64,000 bases of DNA from Casuarius casuarius (Eukaryota > Chordata > Aves > Casuariiformes > Casuariidae), in NCBI GenBank assembly GCA_003342895.1, contig PTFA01000011.1, positions 3,893,644-3,957,643 of the forward strand, written 5' to 3'. The first letter of the stretch is position 1. Each line of letters opens with the position of its first letter. Of this stretch, positions 40,301-49,500 are shown piece after piece. The notes under the pieces were generated by a model. That model did not search any database. It was not told the DNA's origin and worked only from the letters and a program-made list of their open reading frames with translations. The position numbers and the translations under genes are program-made.

Positions 40301-42666
40301 CTGTGGTCGGACAAGCAGGAACTGGATAAGCCAGATTAGGCATCTGGAAAAGATGAGAAAGTTAAAAATCAAAATAGTCTACTAACTCCCAATAAAGCCC
40401 TTTACCTCCTTCTTTAAGAGAATTGTATGACATCTACTACTAGTTATGGTTACATGGAACGAGTCTGCAGTTTATAAACAAGTGCCTGTGTACTTGCAGA
40501 CTGGGAAGGTAAGTTTTCTAACAAAAAGAAATGGGTATCTTAGTATCTAGGTCAACTCAGTACAACTGGGAAGAACTACAGCTAAATTTCTGAAATGTAA
40601 TGAAAATATTAAAAATCATGATTTTGTTAGGTTCAACCACTTGTCACATGCTAAGAACTTTTCAAACTGGAATTTCAAAATGTCTACATAAACTTGATGA
40701 AAAAGATTGGCACATGCATTATTTGTCTTTGACTAGGAATGGCATTAATGAAAGCTGATAAAGACTCAAGACAGACATCAGATGGCTCAGGTGCAGAGCA
40801 AGTAAAAGGGGCTCATATGCCCACTAAGCGAAACATTGCGAATCCATGTATGAAAAATAAGTTTTGAAGAGGACAGGATGACTTGGGCCATTTGCTTAGA
40901 AACCTAGTAGGCTTACAGAATTCAGTCATTCAAGACCTATATTGTCAATAGCATCCTAGATGTGCTAACTCTGGATGACCTCCTTTGCTAGACAAAGTCT
41001 GATGATAGCCACTCTTAACTATTCACTGTAAAACTAGAAATCGATCCCATGTAAACCAGCTCAGGTCATCTCCAAAAGATGACCAAGACCTTTCACTACA
41101 AAAATAACTGTTTGTCAGTGTACAGGGGCGTGATTAATAAACTGAGATTATATATTATCTTATACATATACACTCTGCCATTTCCACTGACAGGCAACGA
41201 AGAGGATGTTCTCTACTTTGGTAAAACAATTATTCTTCTTCCTGAATACAACTTTCTAAAATGCCACCTCTAGCGGAAGGAAATACCAGTCTCCATTTAC
41301 TATTTAGTTCTCTTCTCATGTAGCTGCCTACTAATGACACCCGATGTTCATATATTGCATACTGCTTGCTTGCTAAATAGTACAATAATGATGTTTTAAA
41401 GAAAAGAGTTCCTTCTTATACATGCAGACCTCCCCCAAATCCCCCAAATGCCCTAACATCTCCCTACTAATCTAGATTGACTGGATTAGCTAATTCAGAT
41501 TAGCTAGTTACTCCAGACTGGAATCATTCTACTATTCTCCCTAGTGTCAAGTAAGTCCTTTACTGTCCTAAAATGTATCCTCATCAACAATTTGGCAGTT
41601 CATAGCTAGCATCCAATAATATGGGATGAAAAACTAAGGAAAAAAGTGCAGTATTATCCATTTACTNAATCAGGCTCTTTGTTTTGACACACAAGTTTTT
41701 ACACTGCCAACCAAGACCAGAATAAAATAAGCTTTCTGACACCAGACATAATTCAAACTCCAAAGCAAACTACGCTTCAGGGCAATGATGAGAGAGGGGA
41801 AAAAAATACTTTTCATAACAGTAAATAACAGCAGGGATCTGTTTAGCATTATTTCTGACCTCAACCACATTCACTTTAATATATCTACTTTCTTCCACAT
41901 TGTGGGATTTTGTCCTCCACCATAGCATTACTGTTCTCTCCACAATCAAACCAGTGTAAAAATAATGGTAGGGTATAATTTGTTTTTTGTTTGTTTGTTT
42001 TGTAGGTTGCAACATTTCAGTGACCTGTTACAGGATATATCCATTCAAGAATGCCAAATCAGCTGCTTACAAGGCATGGTTTCAGGGAGTCAGGCAAGAA
42101 CAAGTTCAACTGAGAACATCCACAAAGCAAAAGTAACATGAAACTGTGACTGGAAGTCTCATCAATTTACAGTATTATAAGTAAAAAATCAGTAGAAGAG
42201 AGTCATTGCAAGATACTGTTAAACTTAAAATTAAGCTGATGAAGATGAAAGAACTATATTTTACTTGGTGAAACAGAGTCCAAAAGAACAAGGCTCACTG
42301 GTTTAAAATGGTATAGAATATTCTCATCTTCAACCAAACTGGAACAATTTTCTCTTTAAATTTGGTAACTACATGGAGAGCTAAAGGAGCAGACATATTT
42401 TTTAGAGTTCAGTTCCAAAACAACAACAGTTTAACATTTTCGATACTACAGATCAGCTTTATCTCAAAGACCACAGTAAATAAGACCTGGCAAAAAGCCA
42501 AAAATGTAAGAGAGTATGCAAAGAAATATTTCTTCTCAATTTAAGTTTAGCTGCAAAATAAATTACAACATATAAACTGCGAGTTTACACTGTTTGAAAA
42601 GGCTTAACAGTTCCGCACTTGCAACAAAGAATATTTAAGTGAGGACAGTGCATCCCGACTATTTAG

Positions 42667-42704
<38 letters not shown>

Positions 42705-43803
42705 CAGAGATTAACTAGCCTTCTCAGGCTAGAAGACAGGGTGCTCCTCTATAGCATAATTTCTGACCAAATTCAAATACCACTTATTTTCCTGCCATAT
42801 TTAGGTACTCTGAAAGTTGTTCCTTTCGGAGCATTTACCTCTCTCACTGGCTTCTGAAGAGATTTGTTTTCTTTCCACTTACGAGCCATCTCTGTGTATT
42901 TCATCTTTTCTTCCTCGGTCAGCAACTTGAAGGCAAGTGAATTGTTAGTTTAAGTTTTTACTATTTCCTTCTAGTACAACAAATATATTCCACAAATCAA
43001 CAAATTCTACATAAGAAATTAATTGTGCATTTTCAGANGAAGTTATCAATGCCTGGCAAGAAGTGCCACTAGCTGATACATCACATCCAACATTTTTGGT
43101 AGCTTTCTCTCCAACAAAGCTATAAGCTTTCACTCAAAACATCTAGGAAGCATGTGCATCTGAAATGCCTCCAAACGAGGGCCAGCTAGGACCGTCACAC
43201 CACAGATGGAGGTGGTCTTCTGAAACTGCTCTTGCCAGTCAGGGATGCTACTGCCCCAGCTACTCATTTCCTGCAAGCCAGATGTTACTGCCACCACAGC
43301 TGAGGAGTAGCAGCCTTTGGCAGCACTTCTGAACAGCTTCAGAGTCAGCTGAGCTATCTCCGGTCACCAATTTGAACACTTAAGGCATCACTAAACACAG
43401 GACAGCTGAGCAGTAAACGGATTCACTCTTCAAGAAACACCATTTTGACACACGGCCCTTCATTCAGCTCGTACAGCGACACCGGGCGGACCCGCCTGGA
43501 GGGGCCTCGGGCATTAGCACGACGCCGGCTGGCCACCACAAACCCCGTGGCCTCTCCCCGCGTTAGGCCGCAGCCGCCCGGCAGCCCGCAACGGCTCCGC
43601 CGCGGCCGTTGGGTCCCGCCTCGCACAGGCTCCTCAACGGCTGGGGGCGGCGGGAGCGCCCTCACCGCCCACTCCTCCGAGCAGTAGGGGATGGCGTCGG
43701 CCACGCGGGCCAGCGGCAAGCCGCGCCGCTGCAGCTCGGGCAGCCGGTCGCGCACGAAGAAGTAATAGGCGCTGCACGAGCCGCCGCCACCGCGATACGC
43801 CAT
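31081..43803 (-). CDS. MAEL: MAEL (maelstrom), complete twelve-exon coding region
   Basis: Exons in reading order: 43803-43666, 42925-42839, 40343-40241, 38537-38382, 37826-37785, 36939-36812, 35661-35607, 35007-34866, 33570-33508, 32611-32479, 32081-32003 and 31196-31081. They total 1242 bases with matching phases, giving 413 residues (human 434; also twelve coding exons as I recall). Maelstrom is a germline protein of nuage and nucleus needed for piRNA-guided transposon silencing and meiosis. Residues about 1-75 form an HMG box (AYYFFVRDRLPELQRRGLP, then ARVADAIPYCSEEW). Residues about 110-350 form the MAEL domain, an RNase H-like fold that in most animals keeps a Glu-Cys-His-Cys zinc site but not catalytic acids; HCEQRFLPCEIGC and WDYSSNTR are visible. 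The tail ends with MRGRGIAQLL. An in-frame upstream ATG at 44019 exists, but the family starts at 43803. The promoter is a CpG island. Confidence 0.94.
32003..32081 (-). CDS. MAEL: MAEL coding exon 11
   Basis: Encodes KTKAKSSGCDSHFISPSQDQ and GFVPSA in the linker after the MAEL domain; SSG..SHF aligns with human. The acceptor is TTTCTTCATACAG. The donor GTGAGT gives phase 1, which joins exon 12 in frame. An alternative weak donor (GTATTT) further on would not. Confidence 0.85.
32479..32611 (-). CDS. MAEL: MAEL coding exon 10
   Basis: Encodes YCISKSLASVYGVSLTAAHL through to MVVLDAGRFQ, a near match to the end of the human MAEL domain (MVVLDAGRYQ). Acceptor TTTGATCAAG is weak; donor GTCAGA; ends in phase 0. 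Confidence 0.9.
33508..33570 (-). CDS. MAEL: MAEL coding exon 9
   Basis: A 63-base exon encoding CKWHEENDILFCALASCKKI, almost identical to human. Acceptor CATGTAG, donor GTGAGT, end phase 2. It is in a different frame from the longer open frame that overlaps it. Confidence 0.93.
34271..34351. repeat. Compound AT/AC microsatellite in MAEL intron 8
   Basis: (AT)n, a short interruption, then (AC)13 at about 34316-34341 and (AT)5. The alternating purine-pyrimidine tract is prone to length change. Confidence 0.95.
34407..34426 (+). repeat. A20 homopolymer in MAEL intron 8
   Basis: Twenty consecutive A residues after GGGG. Confidence 0.9.
34866..35007 (-). CDS. MAEL: MAEL coding exon 8
   Basis: Encodes IESHLELLDVEDLVVELYWK, then KEPSKTW and ELDVFLWDYSSNTR. 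VEDLVV, KEPSKTW and WDYSSNTR are hallmark MAEL-domain strings. Starts in phase 1, ends in phase 2 at donor GTATGT. Confidence 0.95.
35607..35661 (-). CDS. MAEL: MAEL coding exon 7
   Basis: A 55-base exon encoding CHDRYRINWCLRRMASLS, matching human DDRTRVNWCLKHMAKAS. Acceptor TTTTTCTGTAG, donor GTGACA. The longer open frame over the same bases is in another frame. Confidence 0.9.
36298..36450 (-). mobile_element. CR1 LINE 3' fragment, antisense, in MAEL intron 6
   Basis: On the minus strand this reads as the CR1 C-terminal/3' UTR segment: GTTGTGGAGTCTCCATCCTT near 36450, then CAACCTGCTCTAGCTGACCC and a decayed ending CTTTGATTCTGT near 36300. Confidence 0.9.
36812..36939 (-). CDS. MAEL: MAEL coding exon 6
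   Basis: Encodes SDNTHKIPISGFELSRARYP, then VLRELLAFVQPAGGVWPRFY and CR. HKIPIS and WP..YC align with human. Starts in phase 1 and ends in phase 0 at GTATGA. Confidence 0.93.
37785..37826 (-). CDS. MAEL: MAEL coding exon 5
   Basis: A 42-base exon encoding VPPRGFRYHCQAA, matching PRGFRFHCQAA of human, with split codons (phase 1) at both ends. Acceptor TCTTCTGCAG; donor GTGAGT. Confidence 0.92.
38161..38192 (+). repeat. A-rich (A6-7C)n simple repeat in MAEL intron 4
   Basis: Four runs of A separated by single C residues. Confidence 0.85.
38382..38537 (-). CDS. MAEL: MAEL coding exon 4, start of MAEL domain
   Basis: Encodes VVANIIYFLNIYSHGELPSH, CEQRFLPCEIGCVKYSLKEG and IMADFHHFIDP, nearly identical to human and holding conserved Cys and His residues of the domain. 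Acceptor CTTCTTTCAG, donor GTGAGC, phase 1 at both ends. Confidence 0.96.
40241..40343 (-). CDS. MAEL: MAEL coding exon 3, linker
   Basis: Encodes the poorly conserved linker: MPNLAYPVPACPTTETPRST, then LPDASAISWRNDQ. LPDASAIS..NDQA aligns with human PPDMSALSLKGDQA. The donor at GACCAGG|GTACAG gives phase 1, which exon 4 needs. The open frame continues past it, but only this junction restores the alignment. Confidence 0.83.
42671..42703 (+). repeat. A33 homopolymer in MAEL intron 2
   Basis: Thirty-three consecutive A residues 136 bases left of MAEL exon 2. On the transcribed minus strand it is a T33 tract downstream of the exon donor. Confidence 0.95.
42839..42925 (-). CDS. MAEL: MAEL coding exon 2, end of HMG box
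   Basis: Twenty-nine codons, LLTEEEKMKYTEMARKWKEN then KSLQKPVRE, matching LLREEEKEKYAEMAREWR of human. Phase 0 at both ends; acceptor TTGCCTTCAAG, donor GTAAAT. Confidence 0.95.
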
Positions 43804-44000
43804 GGCAGCCGCCGCCGCCTCGCCTCGCCACCTCCCGCCAGGGCAGCGCGGGCGTGCGCGGCGCCTCGAGGGGCGCGGGCGGCGGGGGCGGTCCTGCCGC
43901 GGGGCATGCTGGGGCTTGCAGTCCGCCTCGCCGGCGCGGCGGGCGCGCCGCCATGCCGTGAGGGGCCCCGCGGGCCTCCCGTGGGGGGCGGGGGGGCCTT
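43465..44000. promoter_or_regulatory. CpG island over MAEL exon 1
   Basis: A GC- and CpG-dense block covers MAEL exon 1, its donor and the presumed promoter just right of 43803. Long open frames on both strands here are composition artefacts. In mammals the MAEL promoter is methylation-controlled; the dense CpGs here would allow the same (inference). Confidence 0.85.
43666..43803 (-). CDS. MAEL: MAEL coding exon 1, start of HMG box
   Basis: Forty-six codons from ATG at 43803: MAYRGGGGSCS, AYYFFVRDRLPELQRRGLPL, ARVADAIPYCSEEWA. Ends in phase 0 at donor GTGAGG. The open frame extends 72 codons upstream to another ATG (44019), but that part is GC-driven arginine/proline sequence unlike the family. 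Confidence 0.95.
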
Positions 44001-44543
44001 CACCGGGGAAACATTTCATGTCCTTTGGAGACTCCAGGGTAACAATATCCAGATATCCAAATAAATAGCCAGAAATAAGTGTGATGCTGACACATCTTAT
44101 ACTAATCCCTTGCTCTTGTATTTAACTATCTGTAAAGGTATTTTGACGAGGGAGCAGAGTAGCGCGCACCACATTGTCCATCATGTAAACATAAACGCCC
44201 TTTCTCGAGCCTCGGCTCCAATGTTTCATCCCCAACGGCACGATCCCCTATGCGTGGCTAGATTAGTCCAGCCTTCACGACAGGGTTACGCGGTTCAGGA
44301 TTGAGGCTGCTCGGTGGTATGGCGTTCCCCTTCCAAACGCCGGGTTCAGGAGGTCTTCCGGCATCTGTCAAGCCAGAAATGCAATATAAATACCGGCCCA
44401 TGTTCTTCACAGCTTGAGGTCCTCGGCTGGACGCGACGCAGGGCTCTTCTAAAAAAGTGCGGGCTTTTTCCTGTGCCGCAGGAGAGGGGCAACTTAGAGA
44501 GATGCTCATCACCATAGCGGTGGATACCGCATAGGCATAGGGG

Positions 44544-44552
44544 TATATATAA
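44544..44552 (+). promoter_or_regulatory. TATA-like element, possible divergent promoter
   Basis: TATATATAA sits about 740 bases from the MAEL start on the opposite strand and is followed by GC-rich sequence ending in a consensus donor (GCTGCAG|GTACGG at about 44681). This arrangement could be a plus-strand transcript diverging from MAEL. No transcript evidence is available. Confidence 0.3.
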
Positions 44553-45772
44553 CTTGTGGGTGTGGTGGCCCTGAGCCGCCGGGACCCGTTACTGGCCCCC
44601 TGCTCTGCCCACCCTGCCCAGGCCCAGCCTGCGCAGGCCCTGCCCCGGCAACCTGGCAGCTGTGTCTGGAGACGTGCTGCAGGTACGGACTTCTAGCTGG
44701 TCTCTTCTTGTCCTTTTCTGTTTAAACACATGAATGTATCTAAATGCAAAAATTAATGTAGTAACTCTCTGTAAGGATTTCACCAAATTTGGTATATAAT
44801 CACTATGCAGGGCGGGAGGATATACAGGAGCATGACCCTTTTATTTTGAAAAATCAGCATATTGCCACTTGGGAGGCAGAGGGGGGAGCGTAGGTTTTGA
44901 ATGTCTACAAGAATTTGGTGTAACCTATTGCTCCCATTGCGTTCCAGCGTGCACCGCTGAGCAATGGGGGAGCAGCAGCTGCTGTCTTTAAGCAAGACAT
45001 AGTATCACCCACCATAGCCTATCAGAGATATTCTGTTTCTGTAGAAATAGGGAACTTGTGCCGTAATTTTCCACAGGGATCTGAGCTAACTAAGAGCTGG
45101 TGCTCCGTGGCACAAGAAGATCGTGGTGATATGCCTACTCTGACACATTCAGCCGTGCCGAAAGCAGCGCCAGCAGCTGGGGTTTTAGGTGAAAATATGT
45201 GGCGACACAATGACATTTAAAGGGAGGAGGGGATACAGGGCCTAAGAGATACAGGAGGGAGTGGTATGCTGTGGGAGAGGTGAAGACAGGCTTCAAATAA
45301 GAGGCCTAGATTTGGTTCTGAGATGTGGTAGAAGAGTGGAGAAGGTGAAAGAGCACACATATGCATGGAAAGGCAAACTCACTTATTAAAAGTAATTCGG
45401 GAGTTCATGTTTTACAAAATTGAGACTGCTGTCCAGACTCGGTTTTCTGCTTTCTTCTACCTCATCAACATATTTGACACTTCCTTCACTGAAAGTTTTT
45501 ATACCAAGCCACAGTTCAATTAAGATAAAGACTGGAAATAACCTCATTTGCATAATTTTGATGGGCAGCATGAGTTGCTTCACCCCTTAAGCTCTCTATT
45601 GATCTCTCTCAAAAACCAAATGCTCTTAACTGGCCGCAGTAAAAAAAATAAATCGCCACGACTGGCTTTCAAACAAAATTTAATCAGTTAACAGGAGGGA
45701 CTGCATAATCTAGTTGCCTGCAGTAGAAGACACTACATTTGACCTGAGCCAGGGTTACTGAAGTGACAGAGG

Positions 45773-46108
45773 CTAAGTGACTAAATTCTGGCCAGGTTTT
45801 ACTTGTCCCAGACATGTGATGCCTCCCACATTCCTCATGGTTCCCCTCGTCTTCTGGAGATCATCTTTGATAAGAGGTTGCAGTTCCCGCAGAGCATGTG
45901 TAGTGCAGCAGAACAAGAGCTCGCACACTGCTTCCCACTCTGCCGACTCCNGCAAAGTTACCCGGAGAATCTCAATAAAATGAATGCTGTATCCCTGATT
46001 TAGGAGATTATTTCCAATCCTCTGTCCCAGAGTCCTCTTGAATTTACTGGAATTGTAGACATGCAGATGAACAACAATGATAAAGGGTTTCTTACATTTC
46101 CAAATCAC
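45773..46108 (-). CDS. Unassigned coding-like segment, candidate exon
   Basis: I do not recognise the family. A minus-strand frame of 111 codons includes a stretch that looks protein-like rather than random: GQRIGNNLLNQGYSIHFIEI, then LLFCCTTHALRELQPLIKDD and RGTMRNVGGITCLGQ. It alternates hydrophobic and charged residues as in helical repeat proteins, and NVGGI recalls armadillo repeats. An acceptor-like CAATTCCAG (exon start 46046) and a donor-like GTAAAA (exon end 45803) would delimit a 244-base exon. One N lies inside at 45951. It sits between MAEL and ILDR2, where I know of no human gene. Alternatives are an exon of a lineage-specific gene, a pseudogene remnant or chance. Confidence 0.35.
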   Translation of the reverse strand: MIWKCKKPFIIVVHLHVYNSSKFKRTLGQRIGNNLLNQGYSIHFIEILRVTLXESAEWEAVCELLFCCTTHALRELQPLIKDDLQKTRGTMRNVGGITCLGQVKPGQNLVT

Positions 46109-47782
46109 TGGAAAACTCTGCCTCTTCCTCTCAGTCTAGCCATTTTCTTCATCTTCTGATTGGATAACTAAGTCTGTTTAGCCCCAAAGGAGGTGGCTAT
46201 TGTGTAGGTTTAAATCTCTGGCTCAGGTAATTAAGTTTGTCAGCACTGGAACCACTGGCAGGCAAAGTCAGATCAAATTGCTCCCGCGTTTCGCTGGTGG
46301 CTGGTTTCTCTGAGGGTTAATAAATGCTGGTGCAATTTAGAGTCTTCCGGAGGCTATTCTGTGTTGCTCAAATCCGATGAAACAGCTTTTCTAATGCCGT
46401 TTGTGGATCACATTGATTTTGCTGTTAAACTTACGGAGGAAGTCAATCATATTATTTAAAAATGCCTCAAAATCATGATGTAAACTCAGTGAAAACTGGT
46501 GGGCATTTTTAAGTCAGTTCCACTGTTGTGGAAAGTTACTTATATTCCAGCCTAGTTCCTGATACAGTAATGCTAAATCTCTGAAGCAAGACTACAAGAA
46601 ATAACTAGTGTGTTTTAAATACAGACTTACAAATAGAGTAGTTTTTCAGACAGAAATGCAAAATTATTATTGTTATATTATTTTAAGTGTTGTTGCTAGG
46701 AATGCATCTGTGCACATTTTTACTTTCCTTCACACCATGTTCATTTTTCTTGTGTACAGCTTTGTGACCCACCCTTTAACAGCCCCTCCTTCTAAAGAAA
46801 TTCAGATAATGTGTGCTTCAACTATTTAAAAGACAAGGCTCCAGCAACAGCTCTCCTAGGGCTAGAGGTGTGGTTGGAAAATACAATTCATAAGCAGCTG
46901 AGAGAGAAAAGATGTTCTCTCAGGGGGAGAAAATAGCAGGCAACAGGTCATCTTCAGAGCACCATATCACCAGTACGCTTCCCCAGTGCCCTGGGCTGCT
47001 CTCTGAAGGAATTCATGTTTTAACTGTTCTCTTTGCTGTTTAACTTAGCTGGCCAAGGACTTCTCTAAACCATTTCTGTTGATTTGTCAATAACTTTTGT
47101 AGCACTGGGGCCACTCCAGGGGACTGAATAAAAGCTAGTGGTGTGCCAGTATTTATATATTACTTTTTCTAATTCACTTAGTCCGATTACATGAGCTGGG
47201 ATCTGCCAACACCTAACTCTTAGGTGCCTGGCCCTGGAAACTCAGCTCCAGATTTGGATGCTTCAATGCATGGAGTTTGTTAGGTAGCTATGTCAAAATG
47301 GGGTCCAGGTACAGTGAGAGGGAGAAACTGTCTGGAACCTCTCCATGAGACTAAGGCGTTTTCATTCATGGAGTACTCAGGGCCAGAGTCTTCCTTCCAA
47401 GTTATGTCTTACAGCTGTTCCTCAGAAAGAATGAGCAAGGTTATTCTAAAAGAACACGGCAGTTACTACATCTGCTGCCACCCACTTAGCTGGTGGTCCA
47501 GGGCTAGAGCACTTTCCCGCAAAGTGACATATTTGTTGTTTATGTCCTCCTCAGCCTCAGGAAGGTTTAAACAGTTTCCCTGGAGACTGCTGTAAAGTGG
47601 GAGCTTTGGCTTTCCATGCCGGTAATTATTAGGTCATATATATTACATAAACATTTCCGGAATGGGAACCTGCAGGTTTCCCCTTTCCCAGGTGGATGAT
47701 TTAACCAGTAAACTGTTGCAGTCAGCTTTCTTGTGTTCTCACTCTTTCTGGCCTAATGAACCTCATGTTTCTTTCTGAACAG

Positions 47783-47883
47783 TGTCACAACTGCAACAGG
47801 AATGAAGGGTGCCTGTCGCCTCAGCTGTGTGCTTAAGGATGTGGCTTTGAATGCCTAGGAATCAGGAGGCTATTTAATAAAAG
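47783..47883 (+). ncRNA. Possible noncoding exon on the plus strand
   Basis: A 101-base segment is bounded by a good acceptor (CATGTTTCTTTCTGAACAG) and a consensus donor (AAAAG|GTAAGCC). It has stops in the frames examined, so if spliced it would be a UTR or lncRNA exon, for example of a transcript starting near 44.5 kb or an ILDR2 5' UTR exon. It rests on splice-site shape alone. Confidence 0.25.
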
Positions 47884-48589
47884 GTAAGCCATACCCCCTC
47901 CCTGTCCCTTTGCTTGCCTTTGTAGGGCCTCACTGAGTGTGTTGGATCTATTCTGAAGGCACTGGATCAGGCCTGACAGGTGATACAGGCACCTTTATCC
48001 CAGGTTTCTGGAGGGTCTCAACTGAGAGCTGCTGTATTTCTGTCTGCTCTTCAGAAATATTAGTGTTTGTGGTGGGAATTGCTGTGCAGCAGGTCGTGCA
48101 GCATAGGCTGCACGGGACTTGCTGGGCAAGTGCTATAACCCTATTGACCAGCACATCCTGGAAGCACTGAACTTGTTACGAAGTACATGGCAACCAGCTG
48201 CCTATGTATGGTTCAGCTGCATCCCCTCTATGTCCATAAATTCCAAGTATCTTCAATGCAGTGGCTCTGGTGAAACCATCCCATTGTTTCAGTATCCTGG
48301 AAAAATATTAGAAATCCTTAGAATCTCATAGGACTAAGTTTTCAGGTGGAAAACAGCGGCTTGGCTGGGGCAAGCCAGATTTATGTAAGCCTTAGCTTGA
48401 GGGCTCATTAGGCCTCTCTCTGCTACAGCCAGGACAGTCTGGGCATGCAGAAAGGCAAAATTGTAAGTGTGTGGTGAACTTTGAGGTTAAATGTGTGCTT
48501 TCAGCCTGAAGCAGCTGCTGAATGAGGGGTTTTTAGATTGCAGTTCTACAGTTAGGTACCTAAAACTTCCCAAAGTCTTGTTTTGGATC

Positions 48590-49500
48590 TGGCCCTAAAT
48601 GGGTAATTACAGACCTGTCAAACTGACAAGGATCCCTCCCAGGCAAAAGAATAGAATCACCGATACAGGAGTTGCTTCAATAATGAATTAAAGAAAGGTA
48701 ATGTAATTAATGCCAACATGGGTTGGCAGAAGATAGATTCTGTTACATTAGCTTGTAATTGCATCAAAAAAAGATATTGTCTGGTTACTAAAGGTAATGC
48801 ACTTGATGCAATATATACAGACACATCCAAGGCATATGACTTGACCACACAACACTAAATCAAGAAACCAGAATGATACAGAGACAATCTGGTAGCCAGC
48901 AAATGGGTTTAAAAAATAGCTCAGGATGTCTCAAAATGTTATTTTAAATGAGAAATAGTTAGTGAGATCATTTTCAGCAAGGTCCCTCTTAGGTCAGTTC
49001 TTGGCTGCATACCACTAAATGTTTATTGGTACTTTTGTAGGAAACATGCAGTCATCACAGATACTCACAAATGATAAAAAATTGAGGGAGTAGTTAATAT
49101 GGAAGGTGACAGAGTGCATATATCCACCAAATAAGTGTTCCACGTGCGATGCTATATCAAAAGAACTAACAGCATGATCCCTGGAAGAATAAAAGAAGGA
49201 ATATCAAGTAGGAGTTGAGATACCATAGTACTTTTCTGTATTTCATGCTTTTAGCAACTGACTGGAATGCTGTCTCCAGATCTGTTGTCAGCTCAAGAAT
49301 ACAGCAAAATAACTAAGTCTGTTGAACTTCCAAAGACAATGTTAAAGGCCGCTTTGATGATAGTCTGTCACTTCCTCGATACAGAAATCACTTAAGAAGG
49401 TCCTTCCATCTAGAGTGGCAGAACCAGAAGTTGAAGCTAGATAAAATCAGAGGCAGAGTGAGGTCCCTTCAAATCTAAAGTATTCGGTGATTCTGTTTCC
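48590..49500 (+). mobile_element. Ancient CR1/L3-like LINE relic
   Basis: Highly diverged, but carries recognisable RT landmarks in order: AATTACAGACCTGTCAAACT at about 48605 (the NYRPVxLT block), ACATCCAAGGCATATGACTT at about 48823 (motif A, TSKAYD), and a 3' end resembling CCCTTC..ATTC..TGATTCTG near 49466-49495. No frame survives. Confidence 0.72.

Noticed and set aside
43423..43665. Continuation of the MAEL exon 1 frame past WA into intron 1
   Set aside because: The GTGAGG donor at 43665 and the phase-0 match to exon 2 (LLTEEEK) end the exon at 43666.
43609..44068. Long plus-strand frames opposite MAEL exon 1
   Set aside because: Ala/Gly/Arg-rich frames of a CpG island, antisense to a clearly conserved exon.
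47290..47595. 101-codon plus-strand frame
   Set aside because: Composition is not protein-like and no splice or family support was seen.
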